Source: Paenibacillus sp. 481 (GTDB taxonomy: Bacteria; Bacillota; Bacilli; Paenibacillales; Paenibacillaceae). Taken from it: a stretch of DNA of 64,000 nucleotides. Positions within the stretch are counted from its first letter, which is position 1; each line of letters opens with the position of its first letter. The notes beneath the pieces were generated by a model, which saw only the letters and a program-made list of their open reading frames with translations, made no database searches and was not told where the DNA came from. Positions 9,941-20,972 of this stretch are shown piece after piece. Both the position numbers and the translations under genes were made by a program. The stretch is from positions 1,716,001-1,780,000 of the forward strand of contig NZ_CP075175.1 of NCBI RefSeq assembly GCF_021223605.1, given 5' to 3'.

Positions 9941-10091
9941 TTCGAGGAGCTTAAAGCTTGAAGGAGCTTAAAAGAGCTTGAAAGAGCTCGAAAGAGACAT
10001 GGAGGCCTACATCCATTTTTACAATTACGAACGATTGCAAACAAAAATAAACGGCCTCAGTCCGATGGAATTCAGAGCTAAGGCCGCTTGA
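9941..10091 (+). pseudogene. Remnant of an IS3-family transposase (OrfB C-terminus)
   Basis: Reading from 9984 gives ...MEAYIHFYNYERLQ, then NGLSPMEFRAKAA and a stop at 10091. This is the characteristic C-terminus of IS3-family (IS150-like) OrfB integrases. The text just upstream is scrambled by short duplications of GAGCTTAAA/GAGCTTGAA, with an in-frame stop at 9969. About 20 bp after the stop, 10111-10136 (CAGTCTACTTGACGGGG...) resembles the terminal inverted repeat of such elements. Everything upstream of the last 30 or so residues is missing, so the copy is dead. Confidence 0.75.
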
Positions 10092-10265
10092 GTGATGTTT
10101 ACTTTGTATACAGTCTACTTGACGGGGTACTGTACACTTCTGCGACATCCCCTATCGATATAATCTTCTGCAGTTAGCGCTTCATGTTGATACATGTTAA
10201 TACATTTTGATTACTCTACAAGCTCGCGCACACTCCGTACTCGAAATCCTACATTAGACATTCAC

Positions 10266-12612
<2,347 letters not shown>

Positions 12613-12643
12613 AAAAAAGCCGGTTCCTGAAAAGAACCGGCTT
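12613..12643 (-). terminator. Riboswitch-associated intrinsic terminator before thiC
   Basis: AAGCCGGTTC and GAACCGGCTT form a 10-bp stem with a 7-nt loop, followed on the minus strand by six T. It lies between the TPP aptamer and thiC, as expected for transcription attenuation. Confidence 0.88.
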
Positions 12644-12660
12644 CATACGCATACAGACGT

Positions 12661-12678
12661 CGTCTTAGTGCTAAGACG
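12661..12678 (-). other. Perfect hairpin between aptamer and terminator
   Basis: CGTCTTAG-TG-CTAAGACG is a perfect 8-bp stem with a 2-base loop. It may be a spacer hairpin or part of the alternative fold of the thiC leader. Its role is not established from sequence alone. Confidence 0.55.
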
Positions 12679-12695
12679 CTCCTAATGTGCCGATT

Positions 12696-12787
12696 ACTTC
12701 CCTACGCTGGTATAATCCAGATCAGGTGCAAAGGGTTTAAGATCTTCATCGCGATCTTGTCTCAGCCCACGCTGGGGGCTCCCCTAG
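12696..12787 (-). promoter_or_regulatory. TPP riboswitch (THI element)
   Basis: On the minus strand the element reads GGGGAGCC...GGGCTGAGA, a variable stem, ACCCTTTGCACCTGATCTGG, then ATACCAGCGTAGGGA. These are the conserved pyrimidine-sensor (CTGAGA) and pyrophosphate-sensor (ACCTGATCTGG, GCGTAGGGA) blocks. It precedes the terminator at 12613-12643 and thiC, so thiamine pyrophosphate should switch thiC off. Confidence 0.97.
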
Positions 12788-12862
12788 TAACGCATTAATA
12801 ACAATTGTTATGGAAATGATTAACTTATTAAGTCACCACTACAATACACGAAAACATTTCAT

Positions 12863-13435
12863 TTGGCAACGAAAAATGTACAGACATTTCAACACCTTGC
12901 GTTGTCTAGGCAACGACCTATTTTTAACCCTCGCCCATCCATAAATGCCCTACAAGTCATAGCATACAGCAACTTTAGCGTAAAGGGTGTGTATGATTTG
13001 CCACAGGACAGATCGTGGACTCCTTCTGCTCCCGCGTCTTATGAAACTTCTACCGTCCCTCCACCACCTTCCTATATTCCAGACCTGACAGCTGTTCAGA
13101 TAACTTCCGACTATGGGCTAGACTATGGCAACACAGGAGGTTATGGGAGTGGATATGGCAGCGGAATTGGTGGTGCATACGGGGGCGGATTTGGCAGTGG
13201 GTACGATTGGCAATACGCCGGAAATTCATATCATAGTGGAATTAGTTCAAGTATGGCTTCCTTGTGCCGTAATAAATTTACGTATATCGTAACGACGAAT
13301 AATTTAAGATTTTGGTTCTATCCAACCGAGGTGAGCAGGCACAAATTTAAGGGATATATTTGGTTTCGTAAAAATTGGCATTCAACGACGCTCGATTTAC
13401 ACCAGATTAAAATGATCGGCTGTGTCGAGCCGTAA
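12863..13435 (+). CDS. Hypothetical Gly/Tyr-rich protein
   Basis: An open frame of about 190 residues ending at 13435. The N-terminal third is polar with a PSAPASYETSTVPPPPSYIP proline patch. The middle is Gly/Tyr/Ser-rich (GGYGSGYGSGIGGAYGGGFG). The C-terminal 60 residues are ordered in character, with FTYIVTTNNLRFWFYPTEVS and a final IGCVEP. No signal peptide or membrane segment is seen. The only available 5' start is TTG 12863, without a good ribosome site, so the start is uncertain; GTG 12989 after AAAGG is an alternative. I do not recognise the family. The compositional structure and the strong terminator after it favour a real gene. Confidence 0.5.
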   Translation: MATKNVQTFQHLALSRQRPIFNPRPSINALQVIAYSNFSVKGVYDLPQDRSWTPSAPASYETSTVPPPPSYIPDLTAVQITSDYGLDYGNTGGYGSGYGSGIGGAYGGGFGSGYDWQYAGNSYHSGISSSMASLCRNKFTYIVTTNNLRFWFYPTEVSRHKFKGYIWFRKNWHSTTLDLHQIKMIGCVEP

Positions 13436-13541
13436 CATCTGGACGTTATGTTCTCTGATGTCCCGTTAAGTACCGTTATGCCCCCTTATGTCCCATTACG
13501 CCTCATAGTGTCCCATGTTGTGCTGTTCCCATTTATTCATA

Positions 13542-13596
13542 AAAAATAGCCTTGTCGCAACCGTACGTCCAAAGTACGGTCGACAAGGCTATTTTT
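13542..13596. terminator. Strong bidirectional terminator
   Basis: AAAAATAGCCTTGTCG pairs with CGACAAGGCTATTTTT, with an inner CCGTAC/GTACGG stem. It lies between two convergent genes and has A/T runs on both sides, so it can serve both strands. Confidence 0.93.
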
Positions 13597-13614
13597 ATAT
13601 AAGCTTGCAACTCA

Positions 13615-14667
13615 TTAAGCTGCCGACTCACCGGAAGCTGGCTTTGCTCCACTCGTTCCACGAATATCAGCTACAGTACGAATCGGATAATTGCGGAAAA
13701 CAATGGATCCCAACCAACCAATAATAGCCCCAACTACGGCGCAAATAAGTGCGCAAATCGTAACCGTGAGCGCGTCATTATAGCCATACATGACCATAAG
13801 CCCCGCGATCGGCGTCGCTGTGCCTGTTGCATTGTTAATAAGGCCAAACATCGACACGACAACACCAGCTGCCGCACCACCGACAAAGTTAGTCACGTAT
13901 ATCGGTATCGGGTTGGCCGAAATCAGATCGGCCTGCGTGAGCGGCTCAATCGAGACCGCAATCGTCGTACGACGATCACCAAATTTCATCCGATGGAAAA
14001 AGACAAAGTTCATAAAGGACGAGCCCATAACAGCAAGCGCCCCGATCGCCATTGGCAAGCCTGTCAGTCCAAGCATCGCTGTAAGCGCCATTGAGCTTAG
14101 TGGTGCTGTAGCTACCACCGTAATAACGCCACCCAAGATAATACCCATTATAATCGGACTTTCATTGGCCGTTGCTAAAATAATATTTCCGATATTCAGC
14201 AAAGTCATATCAACTACAGGACTTGCTAGAACCGCAATACCTCTAGCTAACGGTGCCGCTACGATGATGCAGACAATAAGATCGAGGCCAGCCGGCACCT
14301 TTTTTTCAATCCATTTCACGAGGTAAGATACGATATATCCCGCAAAAAAACCTGGCAACAGCCCAAGCCCTGAACAGACCACCCCGAGCATAAGCGCATA
14401 TACGGGTGACACGCCCATCGCCAATGCGACAAGCGCTGCTGCTGCGACGCCGCCCATACCGCCTGCGGCTAATCCGACATCTTTTAAGAACGCAATTTGC
14501 AGCATATCTCCGCCCACATAGCTTTGAAATGCTTCTACAAGAAAACTTGCCACAGCAGCACTCGCAAGCGCCCCCATCGCTTTCATACCGTTCGGAGCCT
14601 TGTAGCTAAACAAACTGAACAACGATAATACGAGCAGCAGTAAGGCCGTACCTTGAATGATTTGCAT
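13615..14667 (-). CDS. PTS EIIC-like membrane transporter (PTS_EIIC_2 family)
   Basis: A 350-residue, very hydrophobic protein with about 9-10 membrane segments (ALLLLVLSLFSLFSY, GGVAAAALVALAMGV, LDLIVCIIVAAPLA, IIMGIILGGVITVV and others), repeated Gly motifs and TNFVGGAAAGVVVSM. Length and pattern fit the stand-alone EIIC family PF13303. It is annotated as a sugar PTS permease, but its substrate is unknown and EIIA/EIIB are absent nearby, so function as a classical PTS is uncertain. The start is ATG 14667 with AAGGAG about 10 nt upstream; the frame is open to 14715 but lacks a better start. An IclR regulator lies upstream in the same orientation (343-bp gap). Confidence 0.85.
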   Translation of the reverse strand: MQIIQGTALLLLVLSLFSLFSYKAPNGMKAMGALASAAVASFLVEAFQSYVGGDMLQIAFLKDVGLAAGGMGGVAAAALVALAMGVSPVYALMLGVVCSGLGLLPGFFAGYIVSYLVKWIEKKVPAGLDLIVCIIVAAPLARGIAVLASPVVDMTLLNIGNIILATANESPIIMGIILGGVITVVATAPLSSMALTAMLGLTGLPMAIGALAVMGSSFMNFVFFHRMKFGDRRTTIAVSIEPLTQADLISANPIPIYVTNFVGGAAAGVVVSMFGLINNATGTATPIAGLMVMYGYNDALTVTICALICAVVGAIIGWLGSIVFRNYPIRTVADIRGTSGAKPASGESAA

Positions 14668-15010
14668 ATTACCTTTCTCCTTCACATTCCAACGAATTGT
14701 ATGGTAACACACCAACCAATTGCAACCGTTTACACATATATATGGTAGTCTATCAAATTTTCATTTCATTTTCATCAGCGAAAATTAGGAATCCTCTAAC
14801 ATGAATACCCAACTAACTGTGCCCGAAAATAAAGAATGACTGTCCAGTATGAGCACATCACATACCAGACCGCCATTTTTTACGGAAGCCGCTCGGCTTC
14901 ATTTTCATGAGCTACCTTGCAACGTAAGCTTTGCTACAAGACTATTTTTTGAGAAAATCAGCCTTTTATTCATCAAAAGGTAAACCAAACCTCGACGCGC
15001 TAGACCCGTG
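14668..15010. other. Intergenic region upstream of the EIIC-like gene
   Basis: No gene seen. It should contain the promoter of the EIIC-like gene and the end of the IclR transcript. An imperfect inverted repeat (14838-14867, GTCCAGTATG/CATACCAGAC) could be a weak terminator, but two mismatches make it doubtful. Confidence 0.4.
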
Positions 15011-15763
15011 CTAGTTCACGGTGCGCAGCATCGTCTCCATGCGGCGTGCCGCATCCATCAGGCGCGGGGCGTAGTCACGCAGCGTATCTAACGAAAGCCG
15101 ACTTACTGGCCCAGAAATCGAAAGTACAACCGTAAGTTTATGAGCACGGTCAAAAATAGGCACCGATACCGCTGCTGCACCCGGCTCGCGCTCCTCAAAG
15201 CTAACTGCATAGCCAAGACGCCGCACCTCTTCTAATTGCTGCAAATAGGCCTCGCGCTCGATCGTATCCGGCCATGTCGGTGCTTGCACAATGAGTTCCC
15301 GCTCCTCCGGCTCAGCAAATGCAAGCAGCACCTTACTTGATGCACCAACGTACAACGGCAACCGCACCCCAACGGGGGCAACGCGGCGAATCGCTTGGTT
15401 ACTTTGCACCGCTTGGATGCGAATCCGATCGTTCCCATCCCGTACATACAGGCTGACCGTTTCGCCTAATAGCTCCCGCAGTCGCTCCATTTCTGGCAAC
15501 AGCAATTGAGCAGGGTCGTCCACTTGCGTCAAGTTGGCTGCCAATTCCCAGACCCGATAGCCAAGACGAAATTTGTCCCCGTTGCGCAACACGAAGCCAC
15601 GCTCATCTAGCGTGGCGAGCAGACGATGAACCGTACTCTTGTTCAAGCCGACACGTGTCGCAATTTCCGTTAAGCTCATGTCCCGGTTATCAGCAAAACA
15701 CATCAATATATCTAATGCGCGCTCAACTGCACGCACGGTAAGTTTGCCACGTTCTTCTTCCAC
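15011..15763 (-). CDS. IclR-family transcriptional regulator
   Basis: A 250-residue protein from GTG 15763 (ribosome site AGGGAG), the usual family length. Residues 5-65 form the winged helix: LTVRAVERALDILMCF, SLTEIATRVGLNKSTVHRLL and LDERGFV. The remainder is the IclR effector domain (ETVSLYVRDGN, RLPLYVGASSKVLLAF, AAVSVPIFD, VLSISGPVSRLS). The frame extends further upstream, but those 34 codons lack family similarity and overlap the operator. IclR proteins usually control a nearby catabolic or transport gene and often themselves. The EIIC-like gene downstream is the natural candidate, and the palindrome at 15780-15796 a likely binding site. Confidence 0.93.
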   Translation of the reverse strand: MEEERGKLTVRAVERALDILMCFADNRDMSLTEIATRVGLNKSTVHRLLATLDERGFVLRNGDKFRLGYRVWELAANLTQVDDPAQLLLPEMERLRELLGETVSLYVRDGNDRIRIQAVQSNQAIRRVAPVGVRLPLYVGASSKVLLAFAEPEERELIVQAPTWPDTIEREAYLQQLEEVRRLGYAVSFEEREPGAAAVSVPIFDRAHKLTVVLSISGPVSRLSLDTLRDYAPRLMDAARRMETMLRTVN

Positions 15764-15779
15764 ATGATCTCCCTCTTCC

Positions 15780-15796
15780 GTTCCATAGTATGGAAC
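15780..15796. promoter_or_regulatory. Perfect 17-bp palindrome, candidate IclR operator
   Basis: GTTCCATA-G-TATGGAAC is a perfect inverted repeat about 16 bp upstream of the IclR start codon. Its TTCCA/TGGAA arms resemble operators of this family and its position suits autorepression. Binding is inferred. Confidence 0.65.
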
Positions 15797-16122
15797 TCCG
15801 TTACATCTAGCATAACAATAGTATAACGGGCTAACGAAGCCCCGTAAAGAGCCTGCCCTATCCAACTATCGTCCTTTCATTCGACAAATTTTACAGCTAG
15901 ATTGCAATGTTACGGGACGATTACATTCACCTTACAAGTCGTGCGAATCCGTTGACCCTGCAAGCTTCACCGCATACGATGGTAGTACATGAAAAACGCT
16001 TACAGTTTATAAATCGACATAAGGACTTTTATCCCATTTTTGAAAATACTGTCGAAAAATATTTCATCATACATGTCCAAGTTCAGCTATGCTGCGACAC
16101 TGTTTAGAAGGAGGCCTAGCAA

Positions 16123-17157
16123 ATGAATACACCTATCGTTTCAACACCTGTTCTGCAGCCTGAATGGCTCGGTCCATCAACGGCCACACCCGCGCTGGCA
16201 CGTCGTGTCCGGTTTAAACATGTTGCTATTGCCTTAGGCTTGTCGATTATCGTTGCAGCGCTCATTATTTTTCTAGCCCTGCATGGATTTATTGCTTGGA
16301 TGTTCTCTAACCCGCAAGTGCCTCCATTGCTTTCGAATCCAATGGACGCCAAGGGAATGCGTTACGAAACGGTCTCTTTTCCCGCTCGGGATAAACATAC
16401 GATGGTGGACGGCTGGTATATCCCCGCTGACTCACCATCAAAGCGAACTATTATTTTGAGCCATGGATATGGCGCTAATCGCGAAGAATATTGGGTGCCG
16501 ATGTACGATTTGGCTCAATTCGGCCACCGCCTCGGGTATAACATGGTCATGTTCGACTACGGCTTTGCTTCAGTTAACAACAATAAAACAAAGGCAACTG
16601 GCGGTCGTTTGGAAAAAGAGCAGTTGCTCGGAGCCGTGGAACTTGCCAAGCAACGTGGCGCAGAGCACATCGTCGTGTGGGGATTTTCGATGGGTGCAGG
16701 AACGGCTTTGCAAGCTGGATTGCTCACAAAAGACATCGACGCCATGATATTGGACAGCACATTTATACTGGAGCCTGATACGCTTTATCATAACTTGCAA
16801 CCGTATATTTCGCTGCCGAAGCGGCCGTCATTAGACTTGCTGCGGATGTTCTTCCCGCTATTGAGCGGCACGAGCATGCAGCAGATTCCTTATCAAGAAG
16901 TAAAGGCAACGCAGTACGCGATACCTACCTTTTTTATTCACGGCACAGCAGATTCTAAAGCACCATACGGAATTGCGGAGCAAATCGCAGATAACCAAAC
17001 GAATAAATGGTCACAAACGTGGATTGTACCGGATGCTCAGCACGAATTGATTTATCGCTCACACAGTAAAGAGTATTTAAAGAACACCGCAGCATTTTTA
17101 AGTAATGCCTTTTCTAGCACAGACTCTAACTCCTCAACGATGACAGCTCGCAAGTAA
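16123..17157 (+). CDS. Membrane-anchored alpha/beta hydrolase
   Basis: A 344-residue protein starting at ATG 16123 after AAGGAGG. Residues 33-60 are a single membrane anchor (VAIALGLSIIVAALIIFLAL). The remainder is an extracytoplasmic alpha/beta-hydrolase fold: ILSHGYGANREEY (oxyanion region, about 115), VVWGFSMGAGTAL with nucleophile Ser in G-F-S-M-G (about 190), an acidic residue near HGTADSKAP (about 285), and His in DAQHELIY (about 307). This matches the widespread anchored BAAT/Fsh1-like or YqkD-type hydrolases, whose substrates are unknown. It has its own terminator overlapping the stop codon and appears monocistronic. Confidence 0.88.
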   Translation: MNTPIVSTPVLQPEWLGPSTATPALARRVRFKHVAIALGLSIIVAALIIFLALHGFIAWMFSNPQVPPLLSNPMDAKGMRYETVSFPARDKHTMVDGWYIPADSPSKRTIILSHGYGANREEYWVPMYDLAQFGHRLGYNMVMFDYGFASVNNNKTKATGGRLEKEQLLGAVELAKQRGAEHIVVWGFSMGAGTALQAGLLTKDIDAMILDSTFILEPDTLYHNLQPYISLPKRPSLDLLRMFFPLLSGTSMQQIPYQEVKATQYAIPTFFIHGTADSKAPYGIAEQIADNQTNKWSQTWIVPDAQHELIYRSHSKEYLKNTAAFLSNAFSSTDSNSSTMTARK

Positions 17158-17175
17158 ATACTTGCGGGCTTTTTT
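17146..17175 (+). terminator. Terminator overlapping the hydrolase stop codon
   Basis: GCTCGCAAGT and ACTTGCGGGC form the stem, followed by six T. The stop codon TAA lies in the hairpin loop. Confidence 0.9.
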
Positions 17176-17261
17176 ATGTGTTGATTTGGATTGTGATCAT
17201 AGGTCAACCTCCGGCGACAATATATTCATAGAAGTAAGCTGAACCGTGAGGGGGGAGGACA

Positions 17262-19853
17262 TTGCTACTTGGTTACGGGTCGTATATGCCGATCCGATTA
17301 TTGGAGCAAATTGAATTGTGGAAACTGCTTGAAAAGGATAATACGTCCCTTATTCAAGCGGTCATCCCGCAACTGGAGCAGCCGTACGAACAATTGCTTA
17401 ATGAGTGGGCCAACGTATTTGGACAGACAGAAGTGACAGCCCGAGCATGGCGAGAGTATTTAGAACATGAATCGTCCGCTCGCAACGTGCAATTGTTGGA
17501 ACAGATCGAACACCTTCTGAGGACATCTGTTCATCAATCGGAACAATTCGCCGGGCAACTTGAGCAGATGAAGCAACATAGTCATGCGGTACAAGAAGTA
17601 CCGCTCGCTGCGCCCGTATTTGCCCGATTGGCCAACGAGTCGTTATTATTCGTAAACGGCGTTCAACCGTTTGCCAATACTTCACTTGCAACGATGATGG
17701 GATATGGGGTAGAACAGCACTTGCAAGATCAGATTGAACATTCGGGTGCATCTCTATCTTCACATTCTGAACCGACTGATCATCAAGATACTTACGACAA
17801 TTGGGGCAATTCAGACACCAAATCCGTTCAAGTCGCTTCGGCTCCGAATCATGCCAAAGGGCGGCAAGTGCACACCCATATCCATAATGATGGCCATGGC
17901 TCACATGTAAATGTCGGGGACCCACTTGCTTATATCCATACGAACGATACGAATGACACGAATGATACGGGTGTGCTGCGGCAAAATGAAAGTTTGGAGC
18001 GCTATGCGAATGCAGAGTCTGCCCCTATGCAAGAGCCACATTATTATCATACAGATGCTGCTTACTATGGTCAGCCTGTTGCTCACGATGCATTTGCGTC
18101 TCCCTTTGAGCAACATCCGTTCGCTCATAGCTCACATGTGTCTGAGTTCGAGCAACGGCCACTGGCTTACGGCGTTCACACGCCTGAGTTCGAGCAGCAG
18201 CCGCTTACTTACGGCGCTCAAGCATCTATCTTCGAGCAGCAGCCATTAGCTTTTGACGCACACGTGTCTGCCCTTAAGCAGCAGACACTGGCTTACGGTG
18301 CACCTGCGCCTACCTTTGAACAGCAAGCGCAGCCCTTCAGCGCTCACACGTCTGGCTTTGAATCGCCGCCGCTGGCTTACGGCGCTCAAGCTTCTACCTT
18401 TGAGCAGCAAACGTCAGCTTACGGTGCACCTGCGCCTACCTTTGAACCGCAAATGCAGGCCTTCAGCGCTCACACGTCAGGCTTCGAGCCGCAGCCGCTG
18501 GCATACGGCGCTCAAGCTTCTACCTTTGAGCAGCAGCCATTAGCTTTTGACGCACACGTATCTGGCTTAGAACAACAGGCGTCGAGTTATCATCCGCAAG
18601 CGTTCGCAGTCGGGCAACCGTATCATGCAAATACAAATACAAATGCAAGTACAGATAGAGATACAAATACAAGTGCAAATACAAGTACAGATCCATATGC
18701 ACAGTACGAGCAGCAGCCTGACACAGCAGCTTACTATTCCCAACTGTATGCGGAAATTAGCAATGCAACTCCGCCTTCGCAGCACCAGCAAGCTGCTACT
18801 AACAATAGAGAAGCGTCTTCGCATCCAGTTCCACCTAATAACACTAACAGCGGAACGACAGTTACAAACGGCATTCGTGCACACATCGGTAGCGCGCGCC
18901 CATGGCGTCAAGACGACGACCATCGTGAACCGGCTAGCACATATGCTGCCGATACTGGACCATCCGACACCTTATCGCGTACAGCGAGTACATCCGGCCC
19001 AGTTCCATCTGCGACTAAGGCTACGGAGCACTCTGCACTTGATGATGCATCATCTGCAACATATGCATCATCTAAACATGCAACCTCCACCACAGCAGAG
19101 CAAGCCCCAGAGCCAACACACAATCGAGCTCAGAGCCAATCCAAGGCGGACGAACCTGCAGAACCAGCAGAGCCTGCACCACCTGAAGGACGCACGCCCG
19201 TCGTTGCAGCACCTCCAGACACCGCATACGTACCTATTGGCGGGCACACGCTCCCGCCGTTACCTTATCCGTATAATGCACTTGAACCGTATATTGATGA
19301 AAAAACGATGCGTCTCCATCACGACAAACATCATAAAAGCTATGTTGACGGCTTAAATAAAGCCGAAATCGCACTTGCTGAAGCGCGGCGTACCGGAAAT
19401 TTTGAGCTTGTGAAATATTGGGAGAATGAGCTTGCATTCAATGGAGCCGGCCATTACTTGCACACCATCTTCTGGAGCATTATGAATCCAAAAGGAGGAG
19501 GCAGACCGCAAGGTCCACTCTTACAGCAAATCCAGCGTGATTTCGGTAGCTACGACGCATTCAAACAGCAGTTCTCCAAAGCCGCTGAAAAAGTAGAAGG
19601 CGGCGGCTGGACGATCCTTGTCTGGAGCCCGCGCAGTCGCAGGCTAGAAATTTTGCAAGCCGAGAAGCATCAGAACTTATCGCAATGGGACGTCATCCCA
19701 CTGCTTGTACTAGACGTATGGGAACACGCATACTATTTGAAATACCAGAACGAACGCGACAAGTACGTTCAAAATTGGTGGAACGTCGTTTACTGGCCAA
19801 ACGTCAACGAGCGATACTTAAAAGCTCGCCAATTAAAATGGCCACCTTATTAA
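17262..19853 (+). CDS. Superoxide dismutase with long repetitive N-terminal extension
   Basis: An 863-residue protein from TTG 17262 behind GAGGGGGGAGG. Residues 1-150 are helical (LLEQIELWKLLEKDN, AWREYLEHES). Residues 150-650 are low complexity: NDTND repeats, about twelve 14-residue units such as FEQQPLAYGAQAS, an NTNTSANTSTD tract and Thr/Ser/Pro-rich sequence. The last 205 residues are a complete Fe/Mn-SOD: LPPLPYPYNALEPYID, LHHDKHHKSYV, FNGAGHYLH, GGWTILVW and [16 protein letters not shown], keeping the three metal His and the Asp. The enzyme dismutates superoxide. No signal peptide is evident, so location is unclear. Bacillus SodF-like proteins also carry an extra N-terminal domain, but this one is far longer. 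A second, ordinary sodA lies at 34778. Confidence 0.88.
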   Translation: MLLGYGSYMPIRLLEQIELWKLLEKDNTSLIQAVIPQLEQPYEQLLNEWANVFGQTEVTARAWREYLEHESSARNVQLLEQIEHLLRTSVHQSEQFAGQLEQMKQHSHAVQEVPLAAPVFARLANESLLFVNGVQPFANTSLATMMGYGVEQHLQDQIEHSGASLSSHSEPTDHQDTYDNWGNSDTKSVQVASAPNHAKGRQVHTHIHNDGHGSHVNVGDPLAYIHTNDTNDTNDTGVLRQNESLERYANAESAPMQEPHYYHTDAAYYGQPVAHDAFASPFEQHPFAHSSHVSEFEQRPLAYGVHTPEFEQQPLTYGAQASIFEQQPLAFDAHVSALKQQTLAYGAPAPTFEQQAQPFSAHTSGFESPPLAYGAQASTFEQQTSAYGAPAPTFEPQMQAFSAHTSGFEPQPLAYGAQASTFEQQPLAFDAHVSGLEQQASSYHPQAFAVGQPYHANTNTNASTDRDTNTSANTSTDPYAQYEQQPDTAAYYSQLYAEISNATPPSQHQQAATNNREASSHPVPPNNTNSGTTVTNGIRAHIGSARPWRQDDDHREPASTYAADTGPSDTLSRTASTSGPVPSATKATEHSALDDASSATYASSKHATSTTAEQAPEPTHNRAQSQSKADEPAEPAEPAPPEGRTPVVAAPPDTAYVPIGGHTLPPLPYPYNALEPYIDEKTMRLHHDKHHKSYVDGLNKAEIALAEARRTGNFELVKYWENELAFNGAGHYLHTIFWSIMNPKGGGRPQGPLLQQIQRDFGSYDAFKQQFSKAAEKVEGGGWTILVWSPRSRRLEILQAEKHQNLSQWDVIPLLVLDVWEHAYYLKYQNERDKYVQNWWNVVYWPNVNERYLKARQLKWPPY
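18090..18600 (+). repeat. In-frame 42-bp tandem repeats in the SOD fusion gene
   Basis: About 12 units of 42 bp encode 14-residue repeats of the form xFEQQPLAYGAHxS. A higher-order unit (TFEQQ... then FSAHTSGFE..., LAYGAQAS) occurs twice with near-identical DNA (about 18310-18400 and 18430-18530), so part of the array is a recent duplication. Confidence 0.87.
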
Positions 19854-19987
19854 CACTGTTTATTGCACCATTTTCCCATTTTTATGTACAATGGAATAGA
19901 AGTGCAATGGGAATAATGCGGCTTTAATCACGCCGCATTTTCTTTTTTGCCAGCTAACGGTAAACTACACGAGAAAGAGGCGAAGGA

Positions 19988-20863
19988 ATGCCGCTGAAAT
20001 TGAAGCCGATAGTAAAATGGGCAGGCGGTAAGCGACAATTGCTCCCCGATATTCGTCGCCGCTTGCCGCAAATTAATTGGAACGAAGCAGCCTACTATGA
20101 ACCATTCGTTGGCGGTGCCGCGTTGTTGTTTCATATTCAGCCTGCCCGCGCCATTATTAATGACGTGAATCCCGAACTCATCAACCTCTATCAAATGATC
20201 AAACAGCACCCAGAAGAGCTAATTGAACGGCTTCGCGCCCATCGAAACGAAGAACTTTACTATTACGATATTCGTCAACAAGATCGTGACCATGAACGTT
20301 ATAGCCGGATGTCTGCGGTCGAGCGAGCCGCACGGCTTATTTATTTAAATCGAACTTGCTTTAACGGCCTTTACCGCGTAAATAAGAGAGGACAATTCAA
20401 CGTCCCTTTTGGCAAAAATAAACGACCCGATTTCGTGCAAGAAAAAAAAATTCGCAATATGTCCCGCTACTTCAATGATGCCGACATTACAATTACCGCG
20501 GGCGACTTTGCCGCCTCTGTTGAACATGCTAAATGCGGCGATTTCATCTATTTTGACCCACCTTACGATGCGCTGACCAAGACAGCTGCCTTTACCTCCT
20601 ACACCAATGCAGGTTTTAACCGCCATGAGCAATCCAGGTTGGCAGATTTATTTCAAAATTTACACGAACGTGGCGTATACTTGATGCTCTCCAATCATGC
20701 GACGGACTTTATCCGCGAATTATACGAGAAATTCTACATACACGAGGTTCAAGCACGACGCCTTATTAACTCCAAAGGAACTGCACGCGGCAAAATCAAC
20801 GAAGTGCTTGTACTCAATTACACCGCTGCACACGAAAGTGATAACAGTCTGATGCTCTGTTGA
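19988..20863 (+). CDS. Solitary DNA adenine methyltransferase (Dam/D12 class)
   Basis: A 291-residue protein in the D12-class N6-adenine methyltransferase family (PF02086). It has KWAGGKRQLLP at residues 10-20, the SAM-binding motif YEPFVGGAALLF at 37-48, INDVNPELINLY, NRTCFNGLYRVN, and catalytic FDPPYDAL near 190. These match Dam/DpnM-type enzymes, which methylate GATC. The start is ATG 19988 with GAAGGA just upstream. No restriction endonuclase or mismatch-repair partner is adjacent, so it appears to be an orphan methylase. Specificity is inferred from the family. It follows the SOD gene by 134 bp with no clear terminator between them. Confidence 0.92.
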   Translation: MPLKLKPIVKWAGGKRQLLPDIRRRLPQINWNEAAYYEPFVGGAALLFHIQPARAIINDVNPELINLYQMIKQHPEELIERLRAHRNEELYYYDIRQQDRDHERYSRMSAVERAARLIYLNRTCFNGLYRVNKRGQFNVPFGKNKRPDFVQEKKIRNMSRYFNDADITITAGDFAASVEHAKCGDFIYFDPPYDALTKTAAFTSYTNAGFNRHEQSRLADLFQNLHERGVYLMLSNHATDFIRELYEKFYIHEVQARRLINSKGTARGKINEVLVLNYTAAHESDNSLMLC

Positions 20864-20932
20864 GCCTACAAAAAAACGACTTGACGAGAGTTGCCATCAG
20901 CATAACTCATCATGCTTCGTAACATGAACACG

Positions 20933-20962
20933 AAAAAGGCGAGCGCATGAGCACTCGCCTTT
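20933..20962 (-). terminator. Terminator of the SLH gene
   Basis: AAAGGCGAG and CTCGCCTTT flank a 10-nt loop, followed on the minus strand by TT. It lies 11 bp after the stop of the SLH gene. Confidence 0.85.
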
Positions 20963-20972
20963 CAATCGATAG

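Noticed and set aside
9951..10148. Minus-strand 65-codon ORF in the intergenic region
   Set aside because: It is the complement of the IS3 transposase tail, which reads as a recognisable protein on the plus strand.
13436..13541. Irregular TGTCCC(G/A)TTA-like repeats after the Gly-rich gene, considered as a CRISPR-like or regulatory array
   Set aside because: Units are short, irregular and few, with no spacer structure.
17911..19356. Several alternative-frame ORFs over the SOD fusion gene
   Set aside because: They arise from the low-complexity repeats of the real frame; their composition (Leu/Ser/Arg/His runs) mirrors the repeat in shifted frame.
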